7,127 nucleotides of DNA from Candidatus Hydrogenedentota bacterium (GCA_022706165.1 JAKJDA010000152.1:1-7127); one strand, 5' to 3'. Numbered from the stretch's first letter, positions 1 to 6,906 are shown. A program made the numbers and translations. The notes: generated by a model from the letters alone, not told the origin.

Positions 1-2
1 CG

Positions 3-1298
3 GCCACTGCGCTGATCGTCACGAACTACAGCGTCGACGAGGGAGTGGGCAACCCGATCGCCGTATCCCTCAAGCGAGACGACACGCGCGTCCTGTTGGA
101 ATTCGCGTCGCGGCTGAGTTCGGGCATCCTCTATACGGTAACCGTGAGCGGCCTGCGCGACGCCCTCCTGAATCCCGTGATGCCCGCCCCCGAAACGGCA
201 CAAGCGCACTACCAAACCCCGCCGATCTCGATCACGGAAATCATGTACAACTGCCGAGGGGCGAACGATATCGAATGGATAGAACTGCTCAACACGACCA
301 ACAGCCCTATCGACGCGTCCGGCTGGTACATTTCCGATGACGATGTATATCCCGCAACGGGAGAGGGCCAAGCGGTATTGCCCGCTTCGACCGTCATCCA
401 ACCCGGCGAACGCGTCATCGTGAACCTATGGAACTCCCCCGATTTCGCCCTGTGGCAAATGCCCGAAAGCGTGCGCGTCATCAACGCCCTGTGCACGGAT
501 CCCGGAAGCCTGAACAATGGCGGCGACAATATCGCGCTATACAACGCCGCGTCCGGCGGAATCCTCATCGATGGATCGCTGACCGTGGAGTACCCCGACA
601 AGGCATCGGCCGGCTATTCCCTGGAAAAAGTCGACGAACGATTCCCGTGGGGTTCGGCAGAATCAAACCGCTACAACTTCGAAGAAGCCCAAGTCGCGAT
701 TGGCTTTCCGACAGGCCCCAGCACCCTAGGCGGACCGCTGTGCGATTTCGCTTCGCCGGGACGCGCCAACGGCACGCTGCTGGCCGATACGACGCCTCCC
801 GAAACGCCAACCATCACGACAAACGGCGGAAGCGATTACGCCACGGACGCAACCGAGCTGCTCCTAGAGGGCGCTTGCACGGCAGACACGGCGGCGATCC
901 ACGTGAACGGATCGGCGACGGGCGTCACGCATGTCGCCGGCCAGACGACCTGGAGCTACTCGGGCACGCTAACCCCCGGGGCCAACACGTTCAGCGTGAC
1001 GGCGATCGATGAGGCGGCCAACGTCTCCACCCCCGCCGCGATCACAATAACGCTGAATCTTTTCGTGGATACCGACGGCGATGGACTGAGCAATGAAGAC
1101 GAGATATACGTCTACCACACGGATCCTGCCCTGTGGGACACCGACGGGGACGGGTACTCGGACAAGCTCGAGGTGACGCTGGGCGCCGACCCCCTCAGCC
1201 CGACCACCGTTCTGCCATCCGCATCCACGCCCCTCATTCTGGGGGCGGGACTCGTCCTCCTGCTGATCGGAAGAAATAGACTGCGCCGGCGCGCATAA
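3..1298 (+). CDS. Large surface protein, 3' part: Ig-like / lamin tail / Ig-like / DxDGDG repeat / membrane anchor (5' partial)
   Basis: The frame is open to the left edge, so this is the C-terminal part (432 residues visible) of a longer exported protein. A GTG at 45 is probably internal: the 14 codons before it (ATALIVTNYSVDEG) continue an SbsA-type Ig-like strand pattern ending near TVTVSGLRDA. Counting from that GTG, residues 60-243 form a lamin tail domain (ISITEIMYN, EWIELLN, GWYISDDD, NGGDNIALY, FASPGRANG). Residues 250-338 form a bacterial Ig-like domain. Residues 342-384 hold two DTDGDG calcium loops of thrombospondin type 3 kind. Residues 396-409 are a hydrophobic span followed by a basic tail (RNRLRRRA), which should leave the protein anchored in the membrane. 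Lamin tail domains often sit C-terminal to CotH kinase domains, so the missing N-terminus could be CotH, but that is inference. The next gene follows 32 bp downstream. Confidence 0.85.
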   Translation, partial: ATALIVTNYSVDEGVGNPIAVSLKRDDTRVLLEFASRLSSGILYTVTVSGLRDALLNPVMPAPETAQAHYQTPPISITEIMYNCRGANDIEWIELLNTTNSPIDASGWYISDDDVYPATGEGQAVLPASTVIQPGERVIVNLWNSPDFALWQMPESVRVINALCTDPGSLNNGGDNIALYNAASGGILIDGSLTVEYPDKASAGYSLEKVDERFPWGSAESNRYNFEEAQVAIGFPTGPSTLGGPLCDFASPGRANGTLLADTTPPETPTITTNGGSDYATDATELLLEGACTADTAAIHVNGSATGVTHVAGQTTWSYSGTLTPGANTFSVTAIDEAANVSTPAAITITLNLFVDTDGDGLSNEDEIYVYHTDPALWDTDGDGYSDKLEVTLGADPLSPTTVLPSASTPLILGAGLVLLLIGRNRLRRRA

Positions 1299-1330
1299 CC
1301 CTTGCGAAAGGATGCCTTGGCGCCAAATTA

Positions 1331-2161
1331 ATGGACGATTTCAACGAGACGCTGATAGCGGCGGCCAACGCCGCGCGGACAACGGCTCAACGGTTCGAGA
1401 TAAAGTACGTCATCTCGGAGGCGGTCGCTCAAGCCATTTCGGCGCACATAGCGCCGTATGTCGTGCCGGATCCCGCCGGCGCGCAGTATTCGGTCGTCAG
1501 CGTATATCTGGACACTCCGGATCTCGACCTGTACTGGCGCTCCTTCGTGGGCGAATGCCATCGATACAAACTGCGAATCCGAAGCTATGACGATAACGAG
1601 GAGGGCATGGACCCTTTGTTTCTTGAAGTGAAACAGCGAATCAACCAGATCACGCGAAAAACTCGGGTCGCCATCCTCCGCGAAAAACTGGACGAGGTCA
1701 TCGCCGATCGAAACGCGCCGGATGAATGCCTATGCCGTCGCGGCGATCCGGCCGCCGCAGCCCACGCAAACCGATTCTGCGAAATGATGGCCTTTTTGGC
1801 CGCAACGCCCCGGGTCGCGGTGAAGTATCGGCGCGAGCCTTTCGTGAGTCGGGTGGACCACGAGCCGTTGCGGATCACATTCGATCGCCGGTTGGCGTGC
1901 GCTGCGGACACAAGCTCCGTGTGGAACGGGTGCGCTCCCTGGCGTGAACTGCCCGAGGTGCCCGTGGTGCTTGAGATAAAATTCACCGATTGCTACCCTG
2001 CCTGGGTGGAACGCCTGGCGCGGCAGTTTGACTTGCGCCAGGAGTCGTTTTCCAAATACGTCTACTGCGTGGACGCATTGCGGCGCGAAGGCTTCGCCTT
2101 GGCGGGAAACGCGAACAACAGGATGGACACGCCAGAAATCTGCATGAGGGAGTTTACATGA
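1331..2161 (+). CDS. VTC-domain polyphosphate polymerase-like protein
   Basis: This 276-residue protein spans one VTC domain, the tunnel-shaped fold that in yeast Vtc4 makes polyphosphate from ATP. Conserved charged positions are present in family order: RFEIKY (K25), the YLDTP strand (60-63), YKLRIRSY (R82, R84), FLEVK (E99, K101), TRKTR (108-112), YRREPF (166-171), RITFDR (181-186), VLEIKF (E215, K217) and SFSKYVY (K242). All classes of active-site basic residue plus the metal-binding Glu appear intact, so catalysis is plausible. There is no signal peptide or membrane segment, so it should be cytoplasmic, with product passed to a membrane partner; DUF4956 two genes downstream is the candidate. 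The ATG lacks a close Shine-Dalgarno (AAAGGA at 1307 is 18 bp away), which suggests translational coupling or a weak start. The stop overlaps the next start as ATGA. The in vivo product is unproven; polyphosphate is inferred from the family. Confidence 0.88.
   Translation: MDDFNETLIAAANAARTTAQRFEIKYVISEAVAQAISAHIAPYVVPDPAGAQYSVVSVYLDTPDLDLYWRSFVGECHRYKLRIRSYDDNEEGMDPLFLEVKQRINQITRKTRVAILREKLDEVIADRNAPDECLCRRGDPAAAAHANRFCEMMAFLAATPRVAVKYRREPFVSRVDHEPLRITFDRRLACAADTSSVWNGCAPWRELPEVPVVLEIKFTDCYPAWVERLARQFDLRQESFSKYVYCVDALRREGFALAGNANNRMDTPEICMREFT
2146..2152 (+). promoter_or_regulatory. Ribosome binding site of the lipoprotein gene
   Basis: GAGGGAG lies 5 bp before the ATG at 2158, inside the end of the VTC gene. 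It is the clearest Shine-Dalgarno of the plus-strand block and fixes the start in the ATGA overlap. Confidence 0.7.
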
Positions 2162-2748
2162 GCTTCCTGCCGCCATCCAAAACGATACGTTGGCTACTGA
2201 TGGCCGGCTGCCTCTTCACACAGACGGGCTGTGTCGTTCTTGTATACGCTCTATACGATACGCACACTCCAACACGAGACGTTTCTGCCAACCGCGAGTG
2301 CTGGGGAGGCTATGAAATCGGCTCCTTGTATCGACTCAAAGTGGACGCATTCATCGCCAACGTGAGGTTCTATTCAAACGGAATCGCGCTCGCCACGGGC
2401 ACAGAGTTTAAACGCTCCGGACAATGGGGTGGACCTACTACTACACAAGAGTATAAAGCCGCGCCGCAGAACTGGCCCGACATGATGGGAGTTGTTGACG
2501 CGGGAACGCTCCTTCGCGTCGCCAAAATAAAGCACCGACGATACCTGGGCGACGATGGCGATCGCTACTACGTTTTTGCATCTATCGTAAACGGTCTGTG
2601 GAAAGGCAAGACCGTCGAGATTACGGAACTTTCCGACTATGTCAAACCGGACGGCAATTTTCTGGAGCCCAGCCCTCAGCTGCTGGAAAAAGTCGCAACC
2701 TCACAACAGAACGGAGCCACGACAGGGTTGACAACGGATGACGAGTAA
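2158..2748 (+). CDS. Small putative lipoprotein, unrecognised
   Basis: The 196-residue protein has a lipoprotein-style N-terminus: basic KTIR (8-11), a short hydrophobic core WLLMAGCLF (12-20), then TQTGC with the likely lipidated Cys25. Q at -3 is atypical; MAGC (Cys18) is the alternative. The mature part is mixed alpha/beta, with a Gly-rich GQWGGPTTT stretch (about residues 88-96) and a Lys/Arg/Asp-rich segment (KIKHRRYLGDDGDRYYV, 124-140). That second segment resembles the strand pairs of small binding or SH3-like domains, but I cannot assign a family. It starts by a 4-bp overlap with the VTC gene and ends 51 bp before DUF4956. GC in one line I counted (2401-2460) is about 47%, lower than its neighbours, so it may be a later insertion between two genes that usually sit together. 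It probably acts in the periplasm, anchored in the inner or outer membrane. Function unknown. Confidence 0.75.
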   Translation: MSFLPPSKTIRWLLMAGCLFTQTGCVVLVYALYDTHTPTRDVSANRECWGGYEIGSLYRLKVDAFIANVRFYSNGIALATGTEFKRSGQWGGPTTTQEYKAAPQNWPDMMGVVDAGTLLRVAKIKHRRYLGDDGDRYYVFASIVNGLWKGKTVEITELSDYVKPDGNFLEPSPQLLEKVATSQQNGATTGLTTDDE

Positions 2749-2799
2749 TGACTCGCAAAAAAACAAGCGCGCCTGCAATCCGATCGGAATGGTGACCCA

Positions 2800-3489
2800 A
2801 TGAACGAGTTGACGACATGGCTCGCGTCGGCAGGCAGCGGAACCAATGCCCGGATCGGGGAGGCCGCCCTCGGGCTGTTGCTGGCGTTTATCTTCGGGCA
2901 GGCGACCGCATGGATGTACGCATTGACGCACACGGGACTTTCGTATTCAAAGGCCTTTGTGCAGTCAATCGTGCTGTTGACGGTCATCGTGAGCCTAGGC
3001 ATGATGGTCATCGGCGACAACATCGCGATCGCTTTCGGCCTTATCGGGGCCTTGGCCGTCATTCGCTTCCGCAATATCCTCAAGGATACGCGTGACACGG
3101 CGTTCATCTTCTTCGCGCTGGTGATCGGCATGGCGACCGGAACGGGCCGCTATGAATTGGCGACCTTGGGCGCGGCCGTATTCGCCGGAATCGTGTTGTA
3201 CCTGCACTGGGCCCAATTCGGAGCCCGCGTAAGCAGCGACGGATTCGTGCGCTTTCACGTCGCCCCGAGCGTCGGCTCCATCGCCCAAGTGCAAGACCTG
3301 CTCGAGCGCCACTGCCACGCCGCAAACCTCATCTCGCACCGGGTGCACGAATCGGGCGAAGGAGAAGTCGCATACCGGCTTGTCCTGCGAAATCCCGCCA
3401 AGGCGGAAGATTTCGTCGCCCAACTCCGCGAAACCACCGGCATCTCGCAAGTCAGTTTCGTCTTGCACGAAGAACAGGGCGAACTATGA
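2800..3489 (+). CDS. DUF4956 integral membrane protein
   Basis: The 229-residue protein shows the DUF4956 hallmark block LIGALAVIRFRNILKD then TRDTAFIFFALVIGMATGTG (residues 81-116). Predicted membrane spans lie at about 21-41, 53-72, 74-90, 100-115 and 118-138. Residues 145-229 form a soluble domain with a beta-alpha-beta look (FVRFHVAP, YRLVLRN, QVSFVLHE), perhaps ferredoxin/ACT-like. Arg89, Arg91 and Arg98 sit at a membrane edge and could handle an anion. The family has no settled biochemical role, but its genes recur next to VTC-domain genes. A membrane channel or acceptor for polyphosphate made by the cytoplasmic VTC protein is a reasonable inference, since the VTC protein here has no membrane segments of its own. 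The ATG at 2800 has GGTGA 4 bp upstream. The stop overlaps the next start as ATGA, so translation is probably coupled to the HlyD gene. Confidence 0.88.
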   Translation: MNELTTWLASAGSGTNARIGEAALGLLLAFIFGQATAWMYALTHTGLSYSKAFVQSIVLLTVIVSLGMMVIGDNIAIAFGLIGALAVIRFRNILKDTRDTAFIFFALVIGMATGTGRYELATLGAAVFAGIVLYLHWAQFGARVSSDGFVRFHVAPSVGSIAQVQDLLERHCHAANLISHRVHESGEGEVAYRLVLRNPAKAEDFVAQLRETTGISQVSFVLHEEQGEL

Positions 3490-4640
3490 CAGTCGACGAT
3501 TCCAATGGATGGCCGGGAAAACCCGCGCAACGGCTCCGAAAAATCCGGCGCCGCCTCCTCCCCGCCCTCGTCTGGCTGCTTGCCGTAGGCAGCGTCATCG
3601 CGCTGCTGCAAACGCGTTCGCGCCAAATCACGGGCGTCGGCATCGCGGACCCGCAATGGGCCATGGTGACCGCGCCGGCGCCAGGCAAAATCCAATGCCT
3701 CGCCGTCGACACGCTCGACACCGTCGCCGCGGACCAAGTCATCGGCACAATGGACACCTCCGTGCTGGACGCCGAACTCGCGGTGGCGAAAGCGGAAATC
3801 GCCCGCCTTGCCGCCCAAGTCGAAGCGACAAAGGCTCAAATCGGATTCGATGCGACGGCAGAGCTGTTGCAAGGAATCGACAGCCAACGGCGCTTTTCCC
3901 TCAATGAGGAGCAAGCCCGCCTGGGCCTCCTCGATCGCCAAGTCCAACACGAAGCGGACAAGGTCACGTTGCGCTCCCTGGAGATCGCGCGCGACCGGCA
4001 GCGGCGCATGGTGGAGGAGGGATTGCTCGACGCCGCGGCATACGACATCGCGCGGCTGGAATGCGAAGCGCTGCAAAAGCGGATTGAAGAAAACGAGAAG
4101 GCGCTCGCCATGGACAAGAAGCGCATGGAAGAAGCCGGCAAACGCCAACAGGAACTCGCGACCGCCCGAACGAACCCGGCGCTCGATCCCCTTTTGGATC
4201 CCGTGCGCGAGGAAATCCGAGTGCAGGAAGCGCGAATCCAGGAAATCGGCAGCCGCCGAGAACAGTTGGCGCTGCGCGCACCCTATGCGGGACAAGTGGC
4301 CACGATGCTCAAACGCGCCGGGGAAAACGCGCTTCAGGGCGAACAGCTCCTCACCATCGCGATCGAACGAACGCAACGCGTACTGGCCTACGTGCCCGAA
4401 AAAAACATTCCTCAGATTGCCGTGGGCGACCGGGTCACGATCCGCTCACGGAGCGCGCCCCTGCGCGTGGCGCAAGCCACCATCACCAAAGTGGGCGATC
4501 ATGTTCAATTGATGCCCACGCGCCTATGGCGCAGCCTTCAATTCGAACAATACGGCATGCCGCTGATTGTGAGCGACCTTTCAAACGATCTATTCCTGCC
4601 CGGCGAAGTTGTCGACATGATTGTCCTGCCCGCCAAATGA
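3486..4640 (+). CDS. HlyD-family periplasmic adaptor (membrane fusion protein)
   Basis: This 384-residue protein has standard adaptor architecture. A short cytoplasmic basic stretch (RLRKIRRR, 16-23) leads into one membrane span (24-41). Then comes the first half of a lipoyl domain (APAPGKIQCLAV, 63-74, through VIGTMD at 85-90) and a long helical hairpin rich in Glu, Lys, Arg, Ala and Gln (about 93-262). The second lipoyl half follows (LALRAPYAGQVATM, 261-274), then a beta-barrel segment (RVLAYVPEKNIPQIAVGDRVTIR, 298-320). Such proteins bridge an inner-membrane transporter and an outer-membrane channel. No ABC, RND or MFS transporter and no TolC-like gene follows; the operon ends here, facing a convergent remnant. 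Its partner may therefore be DUF4956, encoded by the overlapping upstream gene, or lie elsewhere. AGGG at 3476-3479 is a modest ribosome site 6 bp before the ATG. Family assignment is firm; cargo and partner are unknown. Confidence 0.88.
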   Translation: MTVDDSNGWPGKPAQRLRKIRRRLLPALVWLLAVGSVIALLQTRSRQITGVGIADPQWAMVTAPAPGKIQCLAVDTLDTVAADQVIGTMDTSVLDAELAVAKAEIARLAAQVEATKAQIGFDATAELLQGIDSQRRFSLNEEQARLGLLDRQVQHEADKVTLRSLEIARDRQRRMVEEGLLDAAAYDIARLECEALQKRIEENEKALAMDKKRMEEAGKRQQELATARTNPALDPLLDPVREEIRVQEARIQEIGSRREQLALRAPYAGQVATMLKRAGENALQGEQLLTIAIERTQRVLAYVPEKNIPQIAVGDRVTIRSRSAPLRVAQATITKVGDHVQLMPTRLWRSLQFEQYGMPLIVSDLSNDLFLPGEVVDMIVLPAK

Positions 4641-4697
4641 CAACCCGCACGACGCGTCCACTGCGGCAAATGATCAGCCCTTCATCCCTCAAAAAAC

Positions 4698-4773
4698 CTA
4701 CAGCACGCCGTACTTCGACGCCAACCGCATCTCGGCAACGCTGCGGTCGGTGGCGGGCTGGTAGCCGGGGAGG
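4698..4773 (-). repeat. Direct repeat, left copy (at least 76 bp)
   Basis: This matches 7052-7127 at 73 of 76 positions in the same orientation. The differences are at 4746/7100, 4764/7118 and 4770/7124. Read in the coding frame on the minus strand, all three are third-position changes leaving Asp, Gly and Leu unchanged. Identity stops at the stop codon on the left; on the right it is cut off by the window edge, so the true repeat may be longer. The copies are 2354 bp apart. Confidence 0.97.
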
Positions 4774-4897
4774 GGTTTGATCTGCGTGTGGTAGGCGTCC
4801 AGGAACCAACTCGCCATTGGGTAGTAGTAGTCTTCTAGCTCTGCTGGTGGAACAATCCAGTTCTTCGCGCCAATGACGCACACGGGCGCATAGTGCT
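4698..4897 (-). pseudogene. 3' remnant of an unrecognised gene (paralog of the gene at the right edge)
   Basis: The reverse-strand frame ending in TAG at 4698-4700 encodes about 66 residues of ordinary-looking protein (KHYAPVCVIGAKNWIVPP, then LEDYYYPMASWFLDAYHTQI, ending MRLASKYGVL). Its last 25 residues are identical to those encoded at 7055-7127, where the same gene's end enters from the right edge. The only in-frame start (GTG at 4883) has no Shine-Dalgarno, and the frame stays open to 4974 through DUF4276 sequence in another frame. I therefore read it as the truncated tail of a gene whose 5' part was lost when the ATPase/DUF4276 pair arrived. The exact left-right junction is uncertain (roughly 4890-4905) because the full right copy is not visible. 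I do not recognise the protein family. No terminator is evident in the 57 bp between it and the convergent HlyD stop. Confidence 0.7.
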
Positions 4898-5527
4898 TCA
4901 GCGCGCAAGAGCCTCGAGTGCCCGGGAAAGATCTGCCTCGAATTTTTGGAACGCTGGCAATCTTCGAAGCGGACTAAAATCATCGATGTAGTCTGCGACA
5001 CGCCGGACTCTAAGGGGCAAGTCCCGTTTGAATTGGTCTAGACGTCGCCCTGTTTTTTCGGAAGCGGCTTCCAGAAGGCTATGCAGCTCTCTCTTGGGAT
5101 CGGGTACTGACTCGAGTTTTTTCACCGAAGGCAAATCGATCGCCACACATCCATTCGGATTGTCCGCCGCGCGTCGAATTGCGTTCGTGTCAATCAAAAG
5201 CCACGCTTCTGTCATGCGAATAGGAATCACCGGCACATAGGCGCGTATAGACTGGCACTGCGAAATCGCTTCCTTGATTTCCTGCAACCTTTTCTCTCTA
5301 GGCTCTCTTTCTGCATCTCGATGAACGAAGATAATATCGCAGGGGAATTGCGTGAAACCGTCGAGAACGCGATCGGCCAAATCGCGACATCCGAAGCGCC
5401 CGAAACTGGAGACAAGATCAGTTTCGGGGGATATGCAATCGCTCTGACTAAGCGTCCAGTTGATGATCCGCAAGAGGCATTGATCGCTCGGTCCGTCTGC
5501 AACGAGTGTGTACGTCAAGCGCCTCAT
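4898..5527 (-). CDS. DUF4276-like / TOPRIM-type protein, partner of the ATPase
   Basis: The 209-residue protein matches the pattern of DUF4276-like proteins, often encoded after AAA ATPases. Features seen: LVADGPSDQCLL (8-19), like the first TOPRIM motif but with Asp11 where Glu is usual; CDIIFVHRDAERE (63-75), giving an acidic D71-x-E73 pair after a hydrophobic strand, like the TOPRIM DxD; PIRMTEAWLLID (102-113); NPNG (123-126); DPKREL (143-148); and SPLRRLPAF (185-193). TOPRIM proteins cut or rejoin nucleic acid using bound metal, so this is the likely effector nuclease of the pair. That is inferred from fold motifs, not shown. Its ATG overlaps the ATPase stop as ATGA, so the two are translationally coupled and probably form one complex. 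Length is normal for the family and the C-terminus looks intact (EALAR). It abuts the truncated gene remnant immediately downstream. An alternative is an inactive regulatory TOPRIM fold. Confidence 0.72.
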   Translation of the reverse strand: MRRLTYTLVADGPSDQCLLRIINWTLSQSDCISPETDLVSSFGRFGCRDLADRVLDGFTQFPCDIIFVHRDAEREPREKRLQEIKEAISQCQSIRAYVPVIPIRMTEAWLLIDTNAIRRAADNPNGCVAIDLPSVKKLESVPDPKRELHSLLEAASEKTGRRLDQFKRDLPLRVRRVADYIDDFSPLRRLPAFQKFEADLSRALEALAR

Positions 5528-6906
5528 GCTTCGGCTCTGGGCTCACGCGTGAAATCAAACCATGTTTGAAGGTCACGGTTCCTAAAATATGGAGCTAGTC
5601 TTCCCCGTCGAGTTGCGCCGGAGGTGGTTTCTATCCTGTTTCGCCAAGAATTCTCTGGCGCGGTCGGCACGGCGATGCGGCCATAGCGCGAAGTCCGCTC
5701 TTCTTCGAGATAGATCAAGTCATTCAAGTTGGCAATGGCATTAACGACTTCCGGGGAATGGGTGTTTACAATTACCTGCCGAAGTGGATTTTCGTTGCTC
5801 ACAGGATAGTTTGAATCCACAGCAACGTCACGCAAAAGTCGAACCATCGCGTCTATACGTTCGGGATGAATTCCATTCTCGGGCTCTTCCAGGCAAATCA
5901 CTCCTCTTGTCTCCGGATCCAGGGAGAGCGTCGCCAACACAAGGAAACGCAGCGTGCCGTCCGACAAGGAGCGTGCCGGATGGAAAACCCCATCCTTGCC
6001 TTTTACCTCCAGCGTCAAGGTCTCCGTTTTCTCGTCATCCTTGACGCGCAAATCCAAGACATCGTCAATAAGTTCCGCAAGTCTGTTCGTGAGCGACGCA
6101 TAAATCTCGCCAGGGTTGTTTTCCTGTCCTTGGAGTCTGAATATCGCAGCAGGCAGATTGCCTCCGCGCGCATCAATACTTTTGGAGTCGGTGTAAAGAG
6201 ACGGGGCGCGCATTGCTGAAGGTTCAAGAAGGAGACTTTTCCAAGATAAGAATTCTTTGTTGACGGCAAGGATAGTAGGGAAGTCACTCGAGGCCATGCC
6301 GCCCACAATGGTTCTGGATGATTTGGGCGCAGGAAGGGTCCGGCCGCCATGCCCCTCCTGATGTACCGTGATTGTTGGGATATCGCCTGATCTGGTCGAG
6401 ACAAACGGCTGCGCTCTTCTTCCGGTTAGGCATGAGTCCTTGAATTCTTTAGATGCCGGAAAACCAATGTCTTTTCTTGCCTTGACTATGGGTGTTGGAA
6501 GCAACGATTCCTCGACGAGCTCTAATCGTTCTGCGCCTCCACCGTTTTGAACGCGGAACGCGAGAGTGTATTCCAGACTTGATGTGGCTGCTTTCGCAGC
6601 AACGCCAAAATCGTCTTGAACCTCCCGATTGACAACAAGATTAGCGATGAAGCGGATTTCTTCGCTTCGGAACGACGCGGAAGTCGTGAACAAAGACCGA
6701 GGTTCGAGCGAACGGCCCTTTGTCTCCCGCAAGGACTGAACCGCCTCCATAATCGGATTGGCGGCCAGCAAATGCAGAAACCGCATTGCATCAAAAAGAT
6801 TCGATTTCCCGACTCCGTTCACGCCTGCAATACACGTAAAGGGTCCGAAACGCACATCAATATCGAGCAAGTTTTTGAAGCCTTTTACCCTAAATCTAGT
6901 TAACAC
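5524..6906 (-). CDS. AAA/ABC-class ATPase (AAA_15/AAA_21, OLD/RecF-like)
   Basis: The 460-residue protein begins with the RecF/SMC-type strand FRVKGFKNLLDIDVRFGPF and Walker A GVNGVGKSN (28-36, Lys34). After a variable middle (about 40-290) come the ABC signature SLSDGTLR (313-320), Walker B VICLEEPENGIHP (336-348, catalytic Glu341) and switch His383 in NTHSPEVV. All nucleotide-binding motifs are intact. No TOPRIM domain is fused at the C-terminus; a separate TOPRIM-like protein is encoded by the overlapping next gene, so the pair resembles a split OLD nuclease. Such ATPases act as sensor and clamp in several anti-phage systems (for example the ATPase of PARIS or GajA of Gabija). A defence role here is inference. 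The start is GTG at 6904-6906, supported by GAGGAA 7 bp upstream. GC near 50% (lines counted) against 60-67% in the left block suggests transfer. A DNA-repair RecF/SbcC-like role is less likely given the partner. Confidence 0.88.
   Translation of the reverse strand: MLTRFRVKGFKNLLDIDVRFGPFTCIAGVNGVGKSNLFDAMRFLHLLAANPIMEAVQSLRETKGRSLEPRSLFTTSASFRSEEIRFIANLVVNREVQDDFGVAAKAATSSLEYTLAFRVQNGGGAERLELVEESLLPTPIVKARKDIGFPASKEFKDSCLTGRRAQPFVSTRSGDIPTITVHQEGHGGRTLPAPKSSRTIVGGMASSDFPTILAVNKEFLSWKSLLLEPSAMRAPSLYTDSKSIDARGGNLPAAIFRLQGQENNPGEIYASLTNRLAELIDDVLDLRVKDDEKTETLTLEVKGKDGVFHPARSLSDGTLRFLVLATLSLDPETRGVICLEEPENGIHPERIDAMVRLLRDVAVDSNYPVSNENPLRQVIVNTHSPEVVNAIANLNDLIYLEEERTSRYGRIAVPTAPENSWRNRIETTSGATRRGRLAPYFRNRDLQTWFDFTREPRAEA

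Noticed and set aside
1230..1298. LPXTG sortase signal at LPSAS-T in the surface protein
   Set aside because: The spacing is wrong (LPSAST has no Thr-Gly after one residue), and the HlyD adaptor implies a diderm cell.
3255..4376. A 373-codon open frame on the minus strand opposite DUF4956 and HlyD
   Set aside because: It is a mirror of GC-rich coding sequence. The plus-strand frames have clear family motifs and coupled starts; this frame has no recognisable domain and a low-complexity composition.
4641..4697. Shared terminator between the convergent HlyD gene and the remnant
   Set aside because: I found no stable stem followed by a T-tract in either direction; the A-run at 4691-4696 has no adjoining hairpin.
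4698..4883. A stand-alone 61-codon gene starting at GTG 4883
   Set aside because: No ribosome site precedes the GTG, the plausible protein continues upstream of it, and the C-terminus duplicates a gene end at the right edge. A remnant explains it better.
4898..6906. Gabija, retron or CBASS system
   Set aside because: There is no UvrD-like helicase, reverse transcriptase, structured non-coding RNA or nucleotidyltransferase. The ATPase also lacks a fused TOPRIM domain.
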